DNA from: Nocardioides mangrovi
GTDB taxonomy: Bacteria > Actinomycetota > Actinomycetes > Propionibacteriales > Nocardioidaceae
Length of the DNA stretch: 40,680 bases
Assembly (NCBI RefSeq): GCF_020073815.1
Contig: NZ_JAIQZJ010000027.1
Span: 1-40,680 of the forward strand
Direction: 5' to 3'
Made by a program: the position numbers and the translations under genes. Positions 38,399 to 40,680 of this stretch are shown piece after piece (position 1 is the first letter of the stretch; every line of letters starts with the position of its first letter). The notes beneath the pieces are model-generated. The model was not told the DNA's origin. It ran no database searches and worked only from the letters and a program-made list of their open reading frames with translations.

Positions 38399-38956
38399 CT
38401 AGGCGCGGAGCGCGCGTCCGGCGAGCCAGGCGATGCCGTCGGCCGTGGCGGCCGGCGAGCCCGAGGGCTGCATGACGTGGCTGAGCACGACGCGCACCAC
38501 GAGGTCGACGGCGATGTCGAGGTGGGCGGCGTCGAGGCCGGTGTCGTAGGGCGCGACCCGCTCGCTGACCACCTGCTTCGCGACGGCCAGCAGCGACTCC
38601 GAGTGGGTGGTCAGCAGGGGCAGCAGCTCGGTGTCGGCGCCGTGGGTGGCGGAGACGACCGCGTGCAGCAGCTTGTTGTCACGGGCCAGCTCGAGGACGC
38701 CGTACGTCGCTCCTCGGATCGCCGCCGTGAGGTCGGCCGGCTCGGCGTCGAACGCCGCGGAGACGACCGCGAGGAAGCGCGCCAGCTCGCGGAGGATGAC
38801 CGCCTCGGCGAGCCCCTCCTTGGAGCCGACCTCGTTGTAGACGGTCTGCCGGCTGACCCCGACCCGCTCGGCGAGCGCCGCCATCGTGACCGCCGACCAC
38901 CCGGACTCCGTGGTCATCGCGACCGCAGCCTCGACGATGCGGTCCCGGGTGGTCAC
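38399..38956 (-). CDS. TetR-family regulator of alkB
   Basis: The 185-residue protein has a clear TetR helix-turn-helix: VTTRDRIVEAAVAMTTESGW, then MAALAERVGVSRQTVYNEVG. The ligand domain is typical in length. The GTG start at 38956 is 5 nt after the alkB stop, so the two form an operon, as with the AlkX-type regulators that follow alkB in many actinobacteria. It probably binds the TGTCAA...TTGACA palindrome in the alkB promoter and is released by fatty acids or alkane products; this is inference. The diiron gene converges on it with 8 nt between stops. Confidence 0.88.
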   Translation of the reverse strand: MTTRDRIVEAAVAMTTESGWSAVTMAALAERVGVSRQTVYNEVGSKEGLAEAVILRELARFLAVVSAAFDAEPADLTAAIRGATYGVLELARDNKLLHAVVSATHGADTELLPLLTTHSESLLAVAKQVVSERVAPYDTGLDAAHLDIAVDLVVRVVLSHVMQPSGSPAATADGIAWLAGRALRA

Positions 38957-38961
38957 AGCAC

Positions 38962-40392
38962 TCAGGCTACGGCCTCGAAGTCGACCTTCTCGCGGACCCC
39001 GCAGTCGGGGCAGCACCAGTCGTCGGGCACCTCGCGCCAGGCCGTGCCGGCCGCGAAGCCCTCGAGCTCGTTGCCCTCCTCGACGCGGTAGGTGTAGCCG
39101 CAGCCGGGGCAGCGGGCCGCCAGGACCTCCAGCTCGGGGGCCTCGTCCGTCCCGGGGTTTCGAGACGGTTGCTGCGCAACCTCCTCAACCACCGCGACGG
39201 GGTACCTCGCCAGGATCCTGTCCCGCTTGCGCGGGCTGAGGTTGGCGCGAGAGAGGTCACCGTCGAAGTGGGCGAGGACACGGGGGTCCATCACCCGCCG
39301 CCAGACAGCGGGCACGATGGCGAGCACGATCATCCCGGCGTACCCGGTCGGGAGCACCGGGCTCTCCTCGAAGTCGCGCAGCGACTGGTAGCGCCGGGTC
39401 GGGTTGGCGTGGTGGTCGCTGTGCCGCTGCAGGTGGTAGAGCAGCACGTTGGTCGCGATGTTGTTGGAGTTCCACGAGTGCGACGGGTCGACCCGCTCGT
39501 AGCGCTGCCGCTCGCCGACGCCGACCTTCTGACGCAGCATCCCGTAGTGCTCCATGTAGTTGACGACCTCGAGCAGCGAGAAGCCGACGACCGCCTGGAT
39601 CACCAGGTAGGGCAGGATCCCGACGCCGAGCCAGGCGATCAGCGCTCCCCAGAGCACGGCCGACATCAGCCAGGCGTTGAGCACGTCGTTGCCCAGCCGG
39701 AAGGGGTGCTGCTGGCGGCGGGCGTAGCGACGCTTCTCGAGGTTCCACGCGGACTTCAGGGAGCCGCCGACCGTGCGCGGCCAGAACTGGTAGAAGTTCT
39801 CGCCCACCCGCGACGAGGCCGGGTCCTCGGGGGTCGCGACGCGCACGTGGTGGCCGCGGTTGTGCTCGATGTAGAAGTGGCCGTAGAAGCTCTGGGCCAG
39901 CGCGATCTTGGACAGCCAGCGCTCGTTCTCCTCGCGCTTGTGGCCGAGCTCGTGGGCGGTGTTGATGCCGATGCCGCCGATGCACCCGATCGAGATCGCC
40001 AGGCCGACCTTGTCGATCGTCGAGAGCGCCGTCCCGTCGAGGGAGCCACGCGAGACCAGCCACATCGCGCCCACGAAGCCGGCGTACTGGATCGGCAGGA
40101 AGAGGTAGGTGATCCACCGGTAGTAGCGGTCCTGCTCCAGTGCCTCGATGACGTCGTCGGGCGGGTTGGAGCGGTCGAGGCCGGCGACCAGGTCGATCGC
40201 CGGGACGACGACCAGGATCACGATCGGGCCGATCCAGAACCAGACGCCCCAGCCGGTCAGCCACCACAGGCCGAGGCCGACGCCGGCGAGCGAGGGGACG
40301 ACCAGGCCGATCAGCCACAGGTAGCGCTTCTTGTCGGTCCAGGTCGCGGTCGACCCGACCGGGACCGTGCTGTTCGCGATCTGTCCTGCCAT
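38962..40392 (-). CDS. alkB: Alkane 1-monooxygenase fused to rubredoxin
   Basis: The 476-residue membrane enzyme hydroxylates the terminal carbon of n-alkanes. About six hydrophobic segments carry the histidine boxes HELGHK (147-152), EHNRGHH (176-182) and LQRHSDHH (321-328), plus NYMEHYG near 280. The C-terminal rubredoxin domain has CPGCG (C428, C431) and CPDCG (C461, C464) for one Fe. The fusion supplies electrons in one chain and is known in actinobacteria using longer alkanes. Residues 401-413 in the linker are encoded by a REP-like palindrome. GGAGG lies 10 nt before the start. The promoter has a palindrome within it. Rubredoxin reductase is not in the window. Confidence 0.95.
   Translation of the reverse strand: MAGQIANSTVPVGSTATWTDKKRYLWLIGLVVPSLAGVGLGLWWLTGWGVWFWIGPIVILVVVPAIDLVAGLDRSNPPDDVIEALEQDRYYRWITYLFLPIQYAGFVGAMWLVSRGSLDGTALSTIDKVGLAISIGCIGGIGINTAHELGHKREENERWLSKIALAQSFYGHFYIEHNRGHHVRVATPEDPASSRVGENFYQFWPRTVGGSLKSAWNLEKRRYARRQQHPFRLGNDVLNAWLMSAVLWGALIAWLGVGILPYLVIQAVVGFSLLEVVNYMEHYGMLRQKVGVGERQRYERVDPSHSWNSNNIATNVLLYHLQRHSDHHANPTRRYQSLRDFEESPVLPTGYAGMIVLAIVPAVWRRVMDPRVLAHFDGDLSRANLSPRKRDRILARYPVAVVEEVAQQPSRNPGTDEAPELEVLAARCPGCGYTYRVEEGNELEGFAAGTAWREVPDDWCCPDCGVREKVDFEAVA
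39156..39190. repeat. REP-like palindrome inside alkB, copy 3
   Basis: A 35-bp unit opens GGTTTCGAGAC and closes CTCCTCAACC, with core GGTTGC-TGC-GCAACC. On the other strand its ends (GGTTGAGGAG... and ...CTCGAAACC) match copies 1 and 2. It is read in frame by alkB, giving linker residues 401-413. Confidence 0.68.
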
Positions 40393-40443
40393 GTCCGAGA
40401 TGCCTCCTGCCGGTGACGGCGGTCACGTCTGGTGGTTGACAAG

Positions 40444-40472
40444 ACCCTAGGAAATGTCAACCCGTTTGACAA
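40444..40472 (-). promoter_or_regulatory. alkB promoter with overlapping TetR-type operator
   Basis: On the minus strand TTGTCA (40472-40467) and TAGGGT (40449-40444) are spaced 17 bp, a good -35/-10 pair. A palindrome TGTCAA-CCCGT-TTGACA lies at 40455-40471, over the -35 box and spacer. A further TTGACA half-site is at 40436-40441. Repression by the TetR protein encoded after alkB is the likely reading. Confidence 0.7.
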
Positions 40473-40500
40473 GAGGGCATTGAATGTAAACCTCGCGGGT

Positions 40501-40524
40501 GCCGGCCGAGCTTTGTCGGCCGGC
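40501..40524. terminator. Hairpin after the transposase gene
   Basis: GCCGGCCGA (40501-40509) and TCGGCCGGC (40516-40524) form a 9-bp stem with loop GCTTTG, 24 nt downstream of the transposase stop on the minus strand. It may be a terminator, or it may lie near the end of the insertion sequence. Confidence 0.5.
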
Positions 40525-40548
40525 CGATGAATCTCCCCCGCGTCCCGG

Positions 40549-40680
40549 CTAGGTGTAGTTCCCCGTGACGTTGTGAACGCGGTCGGCGGGAGTGAGGCCT
40601 CCGATGCCGGTATGGGGTCGGTGGTGATTGTAGAAGTGGAGCCAGGCGGCGTAGGTCGCTGCGCGGGCCTCGTCGGAGAG
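40549..40680 (-). mobile_element. IS481-family transposase, C-terminal part (continues beyond window)
   Basis: The last 43 codons are inside the window. They include the sequence LHFYNHHRPHTGIGG followed by LTPADRVHN and a final NYT before TAG. The HFYNxxRPHTG stretch is the C-terminal end of the DDE integrase core in the IS481/IS3 group, and the GIGG-TP-DRV form points to IS481. The 5' part lies outside, so intactness of the element cannot be judged. The same gene end is found as a remnant, inverted, at 103-132. Confidence 0.85.

Noticed and set aside
103..40680. The whole window as a composite transposon
   Set aside because: The left copy is a 30-nt tail without terminal repeats, the right copy is cut by the window edge, and the interior includes core genes such as recQ. 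Mobility of the 40 kb cannot be supported.
1..40680. tRNA, rRNA, CRISPR array, prophage or toxin-antitoxin loci
   Set aside because: No cloverleaf-like sequence with CCA-proximal arms, no regular spaced repeats, no phage structural or integrase genes and no recognisable toxin pairs were found on reading both strands.

Overview
The window reads as chromosomal DNA of a high-GC aerobic actinobacterium, most likely a Nocardioides-like member of the Nocardioidaceae. The support is the very high GC with dense G/C third positions, frequent GTG starts, ATGA/GTGA translational overlaps, the DUF222-HNH (13E12-type) gene, RecQ with a phosphoribosyltransferase tail, AlkB fused to rubredoxin, and actinobacterial-type small proteins. 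No rRNA, tRNA or CRISPR array was seen.

Layout. 1-132: a short transposase remnant and an inverted repeat. 129-9957: mixed housekeeping genes (RecQ helicase, truncated haemoglobin, a secreted protein, ComB-like phosphatase with M13 peptidase, ABM monooxygenase, cytosine permease with cytosine deaminase, quinone oxidoreductase). 9958-13383: two REP-like palindromes, a DUF222-HNH gene, an acetyltransferase and an M15 peptidase lipoprotein. 13432-36027: a choline / glycine betaine / one-carbon island. 36041-38390: an MFS exporter divergent from a diiron-type protein. 38399-40392: TetR and AlkB-rubredoxin. 40549-40680: the 3' end of an IS481-type transposase that runs out of the window.

The island is the main interest. 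Choline or betaine enters through ProX/ProW/ProV. BetA and BetB oxidise choline to glycine betaine. A non-pyrrolysine MttB-family methyltransferase, a corrinoid protein, a methyl-corrinoid:tetrahydrofolate methyltransferase, a RACE-type [2Fe-2S] activator and a DUF1638 protein form a complete set for moving a methyl group from a quaternary amine (glycine betaine is the best guess) to tetrahydrofolate. The dimethylglycine product would go to a dimethylglycine dehydrogenase with its own ETF pair. Methyl-THF could be oxidised by the MetF-like protein, and formyl-THF emptied to formate by PurU. Corrinoid betaine demethylation is best known from anaerobes; here it sits among O2-era oxidative genes.

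Regulation ties the parts together. A 17-bp palindrome (GTTGCGTATCACGCAAC or variants) lies upstream of the dimethylglycine dehydrogenase operon, the betB operon, the iclR/purU divergent promoter and metF. At every locus a second, weaker copy begins exactly 19 bp further on. An IclR regulator is encoded between two of these sites and is the likely ligand-responsive factor. A second IclR gene opens the corrinoid operon and has its own 17-bp palindrome between it and mttB. All functional statements are from reading motifs and context; no database search was possible.
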